DNA of 55,724 nucleotides from IMG/VR virus record IMGVR_UViG_3300030328_002903, positions 1 to 55,724 of that record; one strand, 5' to 3'. This DNA comes from a virus. The position numbers and the translations under genes were made by a program. This document shows, piece by piece, positions 15,450 through 23,048 of this stretch; position 1 is the stretch's first letter, and each line of letters starts with the position of its first letter. The notes under the pieces were generated by a model. It worked only from the letters and a program-made list of their open reading frames with translations. It was not told the origin of the DNA and searched no databases.

Positions 15450-18400
15450 GTCTCAACTATCACCGGTGTCGATTCTGTTTTTTGAAGATCTACAGATCTT
15501 TGGCCTCTTCTATAACGGCTAGGATTAACTCGAGTATAAGCTCTCGTTCCTATACCCTTTCTCATACGTTGTTCTGTAGTTGTTCTAAAACATTGCATAC
15601 CATCCGCACCTTTTACAAGTTTATATCCCTCTGGACAACTATACACAGGATCGCCATTTTCATCTGTGGAAGATTCTGGAGGAACAATTGGACCAACAGG
15701 AGGAGTTTCATCATACGTTCCCGGTGGAACTGAAGGCGGTGGATCTGTAGTAACCTCATCTTCCTCCTCTGTCGTTTCTACGATTATTTCGTCTTCGTCT
15801 TCTTCAAAAGGTTGATCTGTTGTGATCATTGTAGAGGTTTCAGTTTCAGGGTTAACGTCAGTAGTAACGTCAGTAGTAACTCCAGGGTTAACGTCAGTAG
15901 TAACGTCAGTAGTAACTCCAGTAGTAACGTCTACATTAGGATCTACAGCTGCATCTACAGCTGCATCTACATTTACTGTGGTGTCTGCATTAGGATCTAC
16001 TGTAAAGTCTACTGTGGTGTCTGCATTAGGATCTACTGAAGCTATACCTGCTGGGTCTGTTCCAGCTGTGGCAAATTGTTGTTGTTGTTGTAAAGAAGAA
16101 TCAAAAGCTGATACAAGACTATCTCCACTATATACTTTAACATTACCAAACTCTTTTTTGGAACCAGGAGAAGTATCACCTGTTTTATGACCATCATAAC
16201 CTTGTTCTTGTAAATATGCCTGAAAATTTTCTGATTTGGCACCAGGAGCTTTCTCTCCAAAAGGATTTTCAAAAGCGTTATAATCACCTATCTTTATATC
16301 TTCCATGAAAGTTTTTTCCTGGTTATAATAAGAATTATCTATTTTCTTTTTATTCTTATTGTAAAAATCTTCAGCTACTTTTAAATCATTTTCACTTTGA
16401 TAATCAAAAAGTTTAGTTCCTTCTTTTAAACGAATTTTATAAACCATAGGATTGCCTGCTCCTCTAGCATTAGCAAACGTTGAAGCATAGTCTGGAGATT
16501 TTGTCATATAGATGCCATCTCCTTTTTCATCTAGAATGATGCTGCCATCAATTGGATCGGTGAAAGAAGTATCAGCATCAAATCCTTCTAGAGATCTACC
16601 ACTATCTTCTCCTCTAAAGAAAACATCGTCTGTAACTCCTATGTCCTTGGTTTTATAAACTTCAGCAGCAGGTATCTCTAGTCCTGATTCATCTAGTCCT
16701 TGATTTGCAGCTGCATCAACATCAGCGGCAACTGCACTTATATATGGAGCACCATTATTATTTGCTACAATATTATCAAGCTCGTTTTTAGACATCCCCA
16801 CATTATTCGCTAGTGTTGCTATCCCCGCCGTTTCTTCTGCGGAAGGAACCTTAAGACCAGACGCTTGATCCGTAGGAGATCCAGCAATAATGTTTGATAT
16901 TGTTTGTGCCACTGCCGCTTGATCCGTTTCTATTGGAGTAGTTAAATCTACAGTAAAACCTTTAGTTCTTATTATATTTTCAATTTGTTGTGCCGTTATT
17001 CCAGTTTGGTCTGAAATAGCTTTAAGTTGGTTTACTGTTTCACCTGATAACACTACATTTCCATCTGCATCAACACTATTTTCAATAATACTTCCAATCG
17101 CAGCATCCGCTATTATCATTTCTTGAGTACTAGCTGTATTAGGTGCTACAGGAAACGTTCCTGGACCACCAGTTTGTAAAAGAGTTGGAGGTGCTTGAGC
17201 CGCTGTACCTGCCGTTCCTAAATCTACAATAGGTGTAGTTGTATTGTCAGAAGTGGTAAATGCTCCCGGATCACCAGAAGGAGGAATAATATTTGTGATT
17301 CCACCCGGTGGACCATAGTTAGGAAAATTAGGAGAAATCGTAACTTGATTACCTATTGATGTAGGTAAAACTGATGCTACTCCTGTTGACACACTACCAC
17401 TGGTGCCTTGTCCTAACACTCCTTGTCCTCCTTGTGCGGCAGCTCCCTTTGTTAAATTAGCAACGGTAATTGGAATACCCAACGCACGATTAGCCGCAAG
17501 ATTTTCACCTACTTTTTCACCATATTCAGTTACACCACCAGTCCAACCAGCAAACATTCCTCCTGCTGGTACTTTTACAGCCTTGGGAAGATTACTTAAT
17601 CCTGTTGCAGTTGCTATCTTTCCTACCCCACTAGCAAGAAGTGTATCTCCTAAACCACCTACAGGTCCTGAAACTGCTCCAGCTATTAGATCAGCAGCAC
17701 CTCTTATTTCTTGTTCAGCAGCACCTCTATCTCCTCCGTGTTTTGACTCTGCTATCATTTGAATTACTTCTGGATTTTCGCTTACAAATTTTGACACCTC
17801 ATTCTGGGCACCTTCTGAAGCACTATTAAAAGCTTCTCCAGTTGATGCAGCCATAATAATTGGTATCGCTTTTTTACCTAAACCTAAACCTGATAAAACG
17901 TCTATTCCAGTGTCATAAGCATCTTCAAAACCTTTCACAACTAAAGCTCGAGGGTCATCAAACATACCACCCCCACCTACCATTTTAGCTTGACCAGTAA
18001 GTAGTTCTTTTAATGTAGTGTCTGGATGAAATGTTGCATTTTGATCTATTCTTTCCTCCATTCCAGGAGTCATAGAACTTCTTACATTTTGAGCCGTATC
18101 TTGTAAAAATTTTAATGCTCCTGTATCCTCTCCTGTATAACCGCCACTGCCAACTAGGTCTGAAAGAACAGTTACCTTGTCTCCTTTAGTTGGAGTCAAC
18201 GCACTAGCAAACATGTCTCCATATTTAGCTGACCCCTCCAGAGTATTCGATAACATATCCCAAAAACCTCCTCCCGCAGATTTATATATATCACCATAAA
18301 TCGATAACCCACTTTTTACATCATCAAAGAAAGTTGGATCTTTATCTGGGGTAACACCACTTGCAGCTTCTATTCCTGCCAAAGTAGAAGTATCTACTCC

Positions 18401-19807
18401 ACTACCACCAGTAGGTACAATTTGATTTCCAGTAGGTACAGTGGGGCCTAGATTTCTCATAATATCCGCACCATCCGCGGCATTTTGAGAAGCATATGGA
18501 ATAGTTGTTCCTGCAATATAAGGACTACCCAGACTGTCGTAAAATAAAGTTGAAGCCGTTTGCCCACCACCCGGTAAAGTTACAGTTCCATAATCATCCA
18601 TAACTCCAATGTTCCCCGGACCTTGACCACTTGGATAAGCTGAAGAGTCTATAGCATCATAGTTTGTAGTAGGAGGACCAGAAGTACCCGCTGCTTGTGT
18701 GGCTTGTTGAGCAAGAACATCATCAGAAACTCCTTGATAGTCATCTACCACATCTCCAAACATATTATAGGTTGCCAATTGTTCTGCAGGAGTTATCGCT
18801 CCATCACCATTCAAATCTAACGAAGCGTCATATGATGGGTTAACTATGGTTGTTTCAGTACCCGGTGGACCATAAGTAGGAAAATTAGTTGTTGATCCAT
18901 AACTTGCAGTAGTAGCACCACTTGCGTCTAAATAAGGATCACCACTTAATCCTTGGTTAGAACCAAATAGACCACCTGACGAATCATATAGTTCTTGTTG
19001 TTGTCGTTGTTGTTCCGGAGATAAAGGTATAGATGTTTGTGTAATTTCACCACCCGGTAAAGTTGCCGGACTTCCAGTACCCGGTGGACCATAATTAGGA
19101 TAAGTAGCAGTGGCAGCACCACTTGCGTCTAAATAAGGATCATCACCACTTACTCCACTTGGTGTGGAAGGAGCAAGTTCCGTGGTGTATTGATTTCCTT
19201 TCCAAGTAAAAGTTGATTGACCTGCTCCTCTAGCATCTCCAAAAGCTTGGTCAAAAGACTTACTATCCGTGGTTTTAGTTTTTCCTGTTTGACTACTACC
19301 TGTACCTAAAGGAACAAATCCAGTACCACCACCACTTAAATTAGCCATCGTATCATTAATAAGAGTAGAACCTTGCGACAATAAACCAGATTGATTAAGA
19401 TAATCGGCACGTTGTTGAGCAGCTTCCGGCCCCAAGTTATTAAAAGTAGTTATTACCTGGTCTGCGTAAAAACCCTCCGTTGGCTCAGTAAACCCAAGAG
19501 ACATAGATACGTTTTCACTAAAATTTGTGTGCTGTAAATTAGGAGTCCAATCAAATGCAGATGAGGTAGATGTACTAGATTTGTCTGTAGTTATAGCCGT
19601 GTCACTTACATTCGACATTTGTGCATCGTAGTCTTTATCAGCAAATTCTACTTTCTGTAGACCTTTACCCGCAATATTTACAGCTTGACCATGATAACCT
19701 GCAGCTGCGGCTTCATTTAAATTAGCAAACGTAGGCGTAGTATCTTTTTTCTTATCTTTATCTTTATCGCTACTGCCACCACTACTGCCACCAGAATCTG
19801 CACCCAT
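15446..19807 (-). CDS. Large modular virion protein, 1453 aa, with an ADP-ribosyltransferase-like region
   Basis: A low-complexity multi-module protein. Residues about 184-211 carry 'SFDQAFGDARGAGQSTF' then 'GNQYTTEL', also found in the 296-aa protein. 'DPYLDASGA' units recur and DLNGDGAITPAE (331-342) is a canonical EF-hand loop. A middle part is Gly/Ala-rich and hydrophobic. Residues about 1060-1240 ('VFFRGEDSGRS', 'GDGIYMTKSPDYASTFANA', 'NVKVYSGDSLVSAF') resemble a phage ADP-ribosyltransferase fold. The end has TTDVTTDV repeats, an acidic run, and 'CPEGYKLVKGADGMQC'. It is probably packaged and may be injected. Confidence 0.65.
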   Translation of the reverse strand: MGADSGGSSGGSSDKDKDKKKDTTPTFANLNEAAAAGYHGQAVNIAGKGLQKVEFADKDYDAQMSNVSDTAITTDKSSTSTSSAFDWTPNLQHTNFSENVSMSLGFTEPTEGFYADQVITTFNNLGPEAAQQRADYLNQSGLLSQGSTLINDTMANLSGGGTGFVPLGTGSSQTGKTKTTDSKSFDQAFGDARGAGQSTFTWKGNQYTTELAPSTPSGVSGDDPYLDASGAATATYPNYGPPGTGSPATLPGGEITQTSIPLSPEQQRQQQELYDSSGGLFGSNQGLSGDPYLDASGATTASYGSTTNFPTYGPPGTETTIVNPSYDASLDLNGDGAITPAEQLATYNMFGDVVDDYQGVSDDVLAQQATQAAGTSGPPTTNYDAIDSSAYPSGQGPGNIGVMDDYGTVTLPGGGQTASTLFYDSLGSPYIAGTTIPYASQNAADGADIMRNLGPTVPTGNQIVPTGGSGVDTSTLAGIEAASGVTPDKDPTFFDDVKSGLSIYGDIYKSAGGGFWDMLSNTLEGSAKYGDMFASALTPTKGDKVTVLSDLVGSGGYTGEDTGALKFLQDTAQNVRSSMTPGMEERIDQNATFHPDTTLKELLTGQAKMVGGGGMFDDPRALVVKGFEDAYDTGIDVLSGLGLGKKAIPIIMAASTGEAFNSASEGAQNEVSKFVSENPEVIQMIAESKHGGDRGAAEQEIRGAADLIAGAVSGPVGGLGDTLLASGVGKIATATGLSNLPKAVKVPAGGMFAGWTGGVTEYGEKVGENLAANRALGIPITVANLTKGAAAQGGQGVLGQGTSGSVSTGVASVLPTSIGNQVTISPNFPNYGPPGGITNIIPPSGDPGAFTTSDNTTTPIVDLGTAGTAAQAPPTLLQTGGPGTFPVAPNTASTQEMIIADAAIGSIIENSVDADGNVVLSGETVNQLKAISDQTGITAQQIENIIRTKGFTVDLTTPIETDQAAVAQTISNIIAGSPTDQASGLKVPSAEETAGIATLANNVGMSKNELDNIVANNNGAPYISAVAADVDAAANQGLDESGLEIPAAEVYKTKDIGVTDDVFFRGEDSGRSLEGFDADTSFTDPIDGSIILDEKGDGIYMTKSPDYASTFANARGAGNPMVYKIRLKEGTKLFDYQSENDLKVAEDFYNKNKKKIDNSYYNQEKTFMEDIKIGDYNAFENPFGEKAPGAKSENFQAYLQEQGYDGHKTGDTSPGSKKEFGNVKVYSGDSLVSAFDSSLQQQQQFATAGTDPAGIASVDPNADTTVDFTVDPNADTTVNVDAAVDAAVDPNVDVTTGVTTDVTTDVNPGVTTDVTTDVNPETETSTMITTDQPFEEDEDEIIVETTEEEDEVTTDPPPSVPPGTYDETPPVGPIVPPESSTDENGDPVYSCPEGYKLVKGADGMQCFRTTTEQRMRKGIGTRAYTRVNPSRYRRGQRSVDLQKTESTPVIVET

Positions 19808-19809
19808 AA

Positions 19810-20265
19810 CTACTCTCCTTTTAGTCTATACGTATATCCAACTTGATCATAACCAAGTTTCTTCATCATTCGATTAAACGTTTCGCCCCTTATATCAGTC
19901 GTGAATCCTAGTCTCGTTTCGGAAACTCCTCGATCCATCGCCCATAATTCAAACATATCCAAAAGTCTTAAAGACACTCTCGTTCCTCTTTTCTTAGGAA
20001 TAACATACCACGCAACATCATTTGCAACAAGCTCATCACTAAAAAAATATTTTGAAACAAATCCTGCATATAAACCTAATGGTTCCTCTTCTTCAACCGC
20101 CAAAAAAATAATATTGTTTAAATCTTCCACGTAATTTTTAAAAGTATATAAAAGCCTATCCTCACTAAACTTTAAATGAGAGTAACTACTCTCCTCATGC
20201 ATTAACCTTCCCAGTTTTAAAACCCTACCAAAATCAGAATCCGTAGCCTCCCTATATTCTATCAT
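19810..20265 (-). CDS. GNAT-family N-acetyltransferase, 151 aa
   Basis: It shows the GNAT order: an N-terminal 'YREATDSDFGRVLKLGRLMH', central strands 'NNIIFLAVEEEEPLGLYAGF', then 'VIPKKRGTRVSLRLLDMFEL' where motif A binds acetyl-CoA, and a C-terminal 'FNRMMKKLGYDQVGYTYRL'. The substrate is unknown. It overlaps the transglycosylase stop by 4 nt and precedes the large virion protein. Marine phages often carry such a gene near structural genes; it may modify a virion or host protein. Confidence 0.8.
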   Translation of the reverse strand: MIEYREATDSDFGRVLKLGRLMHEESSYSHLKFSEDRLLYTFKNYVEDLNNIIFLAVEEEEPLGLYAGFVSKYFFSDELVANDVAWYVIPKKRGTRVSLRLLDMFELWAMDRGVSETRLGFTTDIRGETFNRMMKKLGYDQVGYTYRLKGE

Positions 20266-21113
20266 ATTTTAGTTTGCTTCTTACCTTGATTATATAAACT
20301 CGCTACTCCACCCGGGGCAGAATATTTGGCAATGTTCCCTATACCGGGAATACCCATCTTGCTTAAAGGACTCGTATCACCCTTAGCCTTTATACCCATT
20401 AATGCAGGAGGTCTAGGCATGGGTCTTTTACTTCCACCAAATAAATCCTCAATCATCCGGTTGATCTGCTTCTGCGTTGTCGCATCTATTCCTCCACCAC
20501 CTGAACCAAGGTTCGAGGGGCGAGAAAGAGGAGCCGAGGTTCCATCCGTAGACTCCAAACCTAACTTGGATGCCTCGGCAAGCCTTGGATCAACCTGCCC
20601 ACCTTGATAACCAACCATAATATTACGAACATATCTTTGCGTCTCAGGATAATTAGGAATCTTGTTCCCCGCACCTTTAATCACGCCAGGTCCAGCATTA
20701 TACGCTGCCAACCCTAAAGGGTATCCTCCAAACTCATCAACCATAGCTTTCAAATATTGAGCACTAAATCTCAAATTCTCTATTGGATCATACCGATCCT
20801 CAATAGGCTTTACGCCATATCCCGGTTGAATCCCCGTTGGTTTAGTTATTTGACCAAGACCCACAGCTCCAGACTTCTTGTTCTTGGCATTAGGATTAAA
20901 ATTACTCTCCTGTTCTATCATTTTCTCAAAGATAATAGGGTCTACCCCATACCTCTCTGCCATACCTCTCGCCTGCATTCGTAACTGTTTTGACATATTC
21001 TCGCCCCACGCTCCTGATAAAAATCCCCAAATTAGCAGAAGTATAAGCCATTTCCAAATGAAAATACAGTTGAAATTTTTTTTAGGGTAAAAAATTACTT
21101 TATTTCCTTCCAA
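20262..21113 (-). CDS. Lytic transglycosylase (SLT domain), virion-associated
   Basis: A peptidoglycan-cleaving enzyme, probably used at entry. The SLT core is 'FEKMIEQESNFNPNAKNKKS' with catalytic Glu69, 'GAVGLGQI', and 'YPLGLAAYNAGPGVI'. From the TTG at 21113 the protein has a hydrophobic segment (about 17-37, 'IFIWKWLILLLIWGFLSGAWG') that looks like a signal or anchor. The ribosome-binding site for that start is weak; an ATG at 20996 (MSKQLRMQ) gives a soluble 244-aa form. The C-terminal third is Gly/Pro-rich. It overlaps the HNH gene by 19 nt if the long form is used. Confidence 0.8.
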   Translation of the reverse strand: MEGNKVIFYPKKNFNCIFIWKWLILLLIWGFLSGAWGENMSKQLRMQARGMAERYGVDPIIFEKMIEQESNFNPNAKNKKSGAVGLGQITKPTGIQPGYGVKPIEDRYDPIENLRFSAQYLKAMVDEFGGYPLGLAAYNAGPGVIKGAGNKIPNYPETQRYVRNIMVGYQGGQVDPRLAEASKLGLESTDGTSAPLSRPSNLGSGGGGIDATTQKQINRMIEDLFGGSKRPMPRPPALMGIKAKGDTSPLSKMGIPGIGNIAKYSAPGGVASLYNQGKKQTKI

Positions 21114-21478
21114 TGAAGAATCCGATGACAGTTGCTACAAAGAGGGATACACTTCTTTTCTATCTCTTCAGTCGCGGCAGAATACCTTCCATCTTTTACT
21201 AACTGATTTACTGCCCTATTGGAAGGATCCTTCTTTATGTGATGAAAGTCAATAGCAGCAGGATGAGAAAATCCACATTCCGTACAAGATAAAGTGGCTT
21301 TCCAAGTCATCCACTCCTTATGCCTCCTCTTTCGGTTTGCCCTTGTTCGAGCTTTGTGAACCTCTGCGTTCTTCTTGTACCACATTCGTTGGTATTCCCT
21401 TTTTCTCTCTGTAATTTCTACAAGGGTCCTCGCTTCTTGAATAATCTTTAGAAGTTTTTCTTTGCGTGGATTGCCCAT
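21095..21478 (-). CDS. HNH endonuclease, 127 aa
   Basis: A zinc-bound HNH nuclease: 'CTECGFSHPAAIDFHHIKKD' and 'CIPLCSNCHRILHWKEIK' give the two CxxC pairs and the DFHH catalytic His pair. The N-terminal half is very basic, typical of small HNH proteins. I start at the ATG at 21476-21478. It is the first gene of the late operon, next to the GAACA array. It could be a packaging-associated nuclease or a free-standing homing endonuclease; no intron is visible. Confidence 0.8.
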   Translation of the reverse strand: MGNPRKEKLLKIIQEARTLVEITERKREYQRMWYKKNAEVHKARTRANRKRRHKEWMTWKATLSCTECGFSHPAAIDFHHIKKDPSNRAVNQLVKDGRYSAATEEIEKKCIPLCSNCHRILHWKEIK

Positions 21479-21506
21479 TAAAATTATACCCAAATGAATT
21501 TATGGA

Positions 21507-21535
21507 ACTGTACTAAAAGGTGCTCGTAGATTCAA
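21507..21535 (-). promoter_or_regulatory. Candidate late-operon promoter
   Basis: On the minus strand, TTGAAT (21535-21530), a 17-nt spacer and TACAGT (21512-21507) would start RNA near 21500, upstream of the HNH gene. A perfect TATAAT also sits at 21488-21483 but has no good -35 and would give a leaderless HNH transcript. No other candidate was found for the long minus-strand operon. Confidence 0.35.
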
Positions 21536-21538
21536 TCC

Positions 21539-21612
21539 CCCCCTAATATATGGGGGTACCCCTATTGCATTGACCCCATGAACGCTTTCCATATGGCTCA
21601 GTAACCCCCAAA
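21539..21612. other. Intergenic stretch with a C/G-run hairpin
   Basis: This part of the 342-bp gene-free control region holds CCCCC-TAATATAT-GGGGG (about 21539-21556) followed by the palindrome GGGGTACCCC. The two overlap, so alternative hairpins are possible. The function is unknown. There is no T-tract, so it is not a standard terminator. Confidence 0.4.
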
Positions 21613-21738
21613 GAACAAAACGTGAACATGAGAACATAAGGAACATAAGGAACAAAACGTGAACATTAAGACTCAGAGAACATAAGGAACAAAAGGTGAA
21701 CATTAAGACTCAGAGAACATGAGAACAAAACGTGAACA
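21613..21738. repeat. Iteron-like array of twelve GAACA elements
   Basis: GAACA starts at 21613, 21624, 21632, 21641, 21650, 21661, 21678, 21687, 21698, 21715, 21723 and 21734. A 16-bp unit GAACAAAACGTGAACA (one copy has G for C) recurs at 21613, 21650, 21687 and 21723, a period of 36-37 bp. The array lies between the two divergent gene blocks and is followed by very AT-rich DNA, which fits a replication origin or a multi-site operator. Confidence 0.7.
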
Positions 21739-21768
21739 AATAAATATAAATAAATTGTATTTTAGTTG

Positions 21769-21797
21769 TTGACTATTTGTAAAAAGATAATTAAAAT
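21769..21797 (+). promoter_or_regulatory. Early promoter (sigma70-like)
   Basis: TTGACT (21769-21774), 17-nt spacer, TAAAAT (21792-21797). It lies immediately after the GAACA array, in AT-rich DNA, and would start RNA about 30 nt before the first early gene. Confidence 0.7.
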
Positions 21798-21835
21798 AAA
21801 TATATTATTTTAACATAACAAAGAAAGATTACATT

Positions 21836-22063
21836 ATGATAAATACAAATAGAATAGAAAAGTTCTTTTCAAATACAGATCTTGAACTTGACGAAGCAAA
21901 GAACAATCATAAACTTTTAAAAGAACTTATTAGAAACCTTCAAAAAACAGAGAAGGTTTTTAAAGAAGAAATGGTCAAAAAAGGTTTTGCTAATATCACA
22001 ACTCAAGAAGTTGATGGATATACAGTAAAAGCATTTACCAAAAAGATTTTCACATTTAAATAA
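21836..22063 (+). CDS. Small early protein, 75 aa
   Basis: The first gene of the early block, a charged helical protein (MINTNRIEKFFSNTDLELDE) with an N-terminal coiled part and a short beta-like end. I do not recognise a family. It lies about 30 nt past the start point of a good promoter with only a weak ribosome-binding site (AGAAAG). Position suggests a host-takeover or early regulatory role, which is inference. Confidence 0.6.
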   Translation: MINTNRIEKFFSNTDLELDEAKNNHKLLKELIRNLQKTEKVFKEEMVKKGFANITTQEVDGYTVKAFTKKIFTFK

Positions 22064-22068
22064 TTCAT

Positions 22069-22105
22069 TTGTGGCTAGATTGTATTCGTGTTACAATCTA
22101 GCTAC
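22069..22105 (+). promoter_or_regulatory. Promoter embedded in a 35-nt palindrome, copy 1
   Basis: TTGTGG (22069-22074), 17-nt spacer, TACAAT (22092-22097) preceded by TGT (extended -10). The same bases form a stem: GTGGCTAGATTGTA (22071-22084) pairs with TACAATCTAGCTAC (22092-22105) around a 7-nt loop. A near-identical copy is at 22492-22528. The palindrome probably acts as an operator. Confidence 0.65.
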
Positions 22106-22152
22106 TTTATAGCATTTTTTGAAGAGATGATAATCAAGGGAGGATTGCACAA

Positions 22153-22488
22153 ATGAGTAAGGAAGTAAGAAAAAATTCTAGGTATCAGTTCTGTCTGATA
22201 CCTAACGACGAGATGGGCAACGCATATATTAAGATGCTTAAGACCTATCTTAATAAAGATCGTTATTATATTACTGTTAAAGGCCAACATGTAGACAAAG
22301 AGAAGTTTCCAAACGCTTCTACTTATCATGGGGCTGCTCGCAAGGCATGTAAGTTTTTAAGAGTTTACATCAATGAAAGACAAGACGTTACCAAGAATAA
22401 TTACTTTGACTGGAAAGAAAACGCATTGAATGTAGCAATAACAGTACTAGAAAATGAAAGGAGGAAAGTAGAAAACTATAGAAGATAA
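22153..22488 (+). CDS. Early protein, 111 aa, unknown
   Basis: A basic protein ('NSRYQFCLIPNDEMGNAYIK', 'YYITVKGQHVDKEKF', 'ARKACKFLRVYINERQD'). No known domain is recognised. The gene has its own palindromic promoter upstream and is followed by a second copy of the same element, so it is a self-contained early unit. It starts ATG with AAGGGAGG about 10 nt upstream. Confidence 0.65.
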   Translation: MSKEVRKNSRYQFCLIPNDEMGNAYIKMLKTYLNKDRYYITVKGQHVDKEKFPNASTYHGAARKACKFLRVYINERQDVTKNNYFDWKENALNVAITVLENERRKVENYRR

Positions 22489-22491
22489 AAC

Positions 22492-22528
22492 TTGTAGCTA
22501 GATTGTATTCGTGTTACAATCTAGCTAC
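22492..22528 (+). promoter_or_regulatory. Promoter embedded in a 35-nt palindrome, copy 2
   Basis: TTGTAG (22492-22497), 17-nt spacer, TACAAT (22515-22520) with TGT before it. The arms GTAGCTAGATTGTA (22494-22507) and TACAATCTAGCTAC (22515-22528) are perfectly complementary, 14 bp. It differs from copy 1 at one base of the 35. It lies 28 nt before the next ATG. Confidence 0.7.
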
Positions 22529-22556
22529 TCAATAATTTAACAAGGAAGGATATATT

Positions 22557-22823
22557 ATGAGTAATCCATTTGGAAAAACTAGAAAAGAAAGTGAGCCATA
22601 TGCAATTTATGCGAACTCACAAGGTTGGATATGGAAAGTATTAAAGACCTACAAGAAACCAGAAAACGAGAAGAAAGATCAATACGCTCGTTGGTTTGTT
22701 TCTGCTACATCACCACTAATGCAAGGAGGAGGTTTTGAAATGGGGGATACATATGCCAAAGAGATCTTGTCATATGGCTCATTAATCGAAGCTTCTGACG
22801 AATGGAAAGAAGCTTATGCTTAA
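22557..22823 (+). CDS. Conserved marine phage early protein, 88 aa
   Basis: It starts MSNPFGKTRKESEPYAIY and has 'GWIWKVLKTYKKPENEK', 'YARWFVSATSPL' and 'MGDTYAKEI'. This pattern recurs in cyanophage and pelagiphage genomes, with no function assigned. It is preceded by AAGGAAGG and followed by a strong terminator, so it is probably a single-gene transcript from the palindromic promoter. Confidence 0.7.
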   Translation: MSNPFGKTRKESEPYAIYANSQGWIWKVLKTYKKPENEKKDQYARWFVSATSPLMQGGGFEMGDTYAKEILSYGSLIEASDEWKEAYA

Positions 22824-22826
22824 CCC

Positions 22827-22856
22827 AAAATGGGAGGTCGAAAGACCTCCCATTTT
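22827..22856 (+). terminator. Intrinsic terminator with GAAA tetraloop
   Basis: A 13-bp perfect stem (AAAATGGGAGGTC with GACCTCCCATTTT) around a GAAA tetraloop, ending in a T-rich stretch. It lies 3 nt after the preceding stop. The A/T flanks make it usable in both directions. Confidence 0.9.
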
Positions 22857-22884
22857 ATTTATAATATTTTATATAGAGTTATAG

Positions 22885-22956
22885 AGTCGCAAGGCCGCAA
22901 CGAGTCGCAAGGCCGCAACGAGTCGCAAAGCTGCAACGAGTCGCAAAGCTGCAAAG
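22885..22956. repeat. Four 18-bp tandem repeats (iteron-like)
   Basis: Four head-to-tail 18-bp units: AGTCGCAAGGCCGCAACG twice, then AGTCGCAAAGCTGCAACG and AGTCGCAAAGCTGCAAAG. Each is two 9-bp halves with a GCAA core, so eight cores are spaced exactly 9 bp. The array ends 28 bp before a promoter and sits upstream of the DUF7227 gene. Related CGCAAAG elements occur at 24264-24332 and singly near 30376 and 30980. Confidence 0.85.
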
Positions 22957-22984
22957 ACTAAACAAAACTAGGTAAAAAAATAAT

Positions 22985-23013
22985 TTGTAAATCTATATAA
23001 AATATTATACAAT
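22985..23013 (+). promoter_or_regulatory. Promoter upstream of the DUF7227 gene
   Basis: TTGTAA (22985-22990), 17-nt spacer, TACAAT (23008-23013), in very AT-rich DNA directly after the 18-bp repeat array. The hexamers closely match those of the palindromic promoters. Confidence 0.6.
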
Positions 23014-23048
23014 ATAACCACAAGTTAACTATCACAAGGAAGACAAAG

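Noticed and set aside
15812-16190. Plus-strand frames over the 1453-aa gene C-terminus
   Set aside because: They are translations of the TTDVTTDV coding repeats on the wrong strand and show only Val/Ser/Thr repeats.
21515-21560. A tRNA-like T-arm (GTAGATTCAATC) or attachment site
   Set aside because: The stem does not pair, no D-arm or anticodon arm can be placed, and there is no integrase gene in the window.
21500-21703. A 67-residue minus-strand frame in the GAACA array
   Set aside because: It is a low-complexity Leu/Phe/Cys/Ser string read from the repeats; no ribosome-binding site or family pattern, and the region is better explained as a control array.
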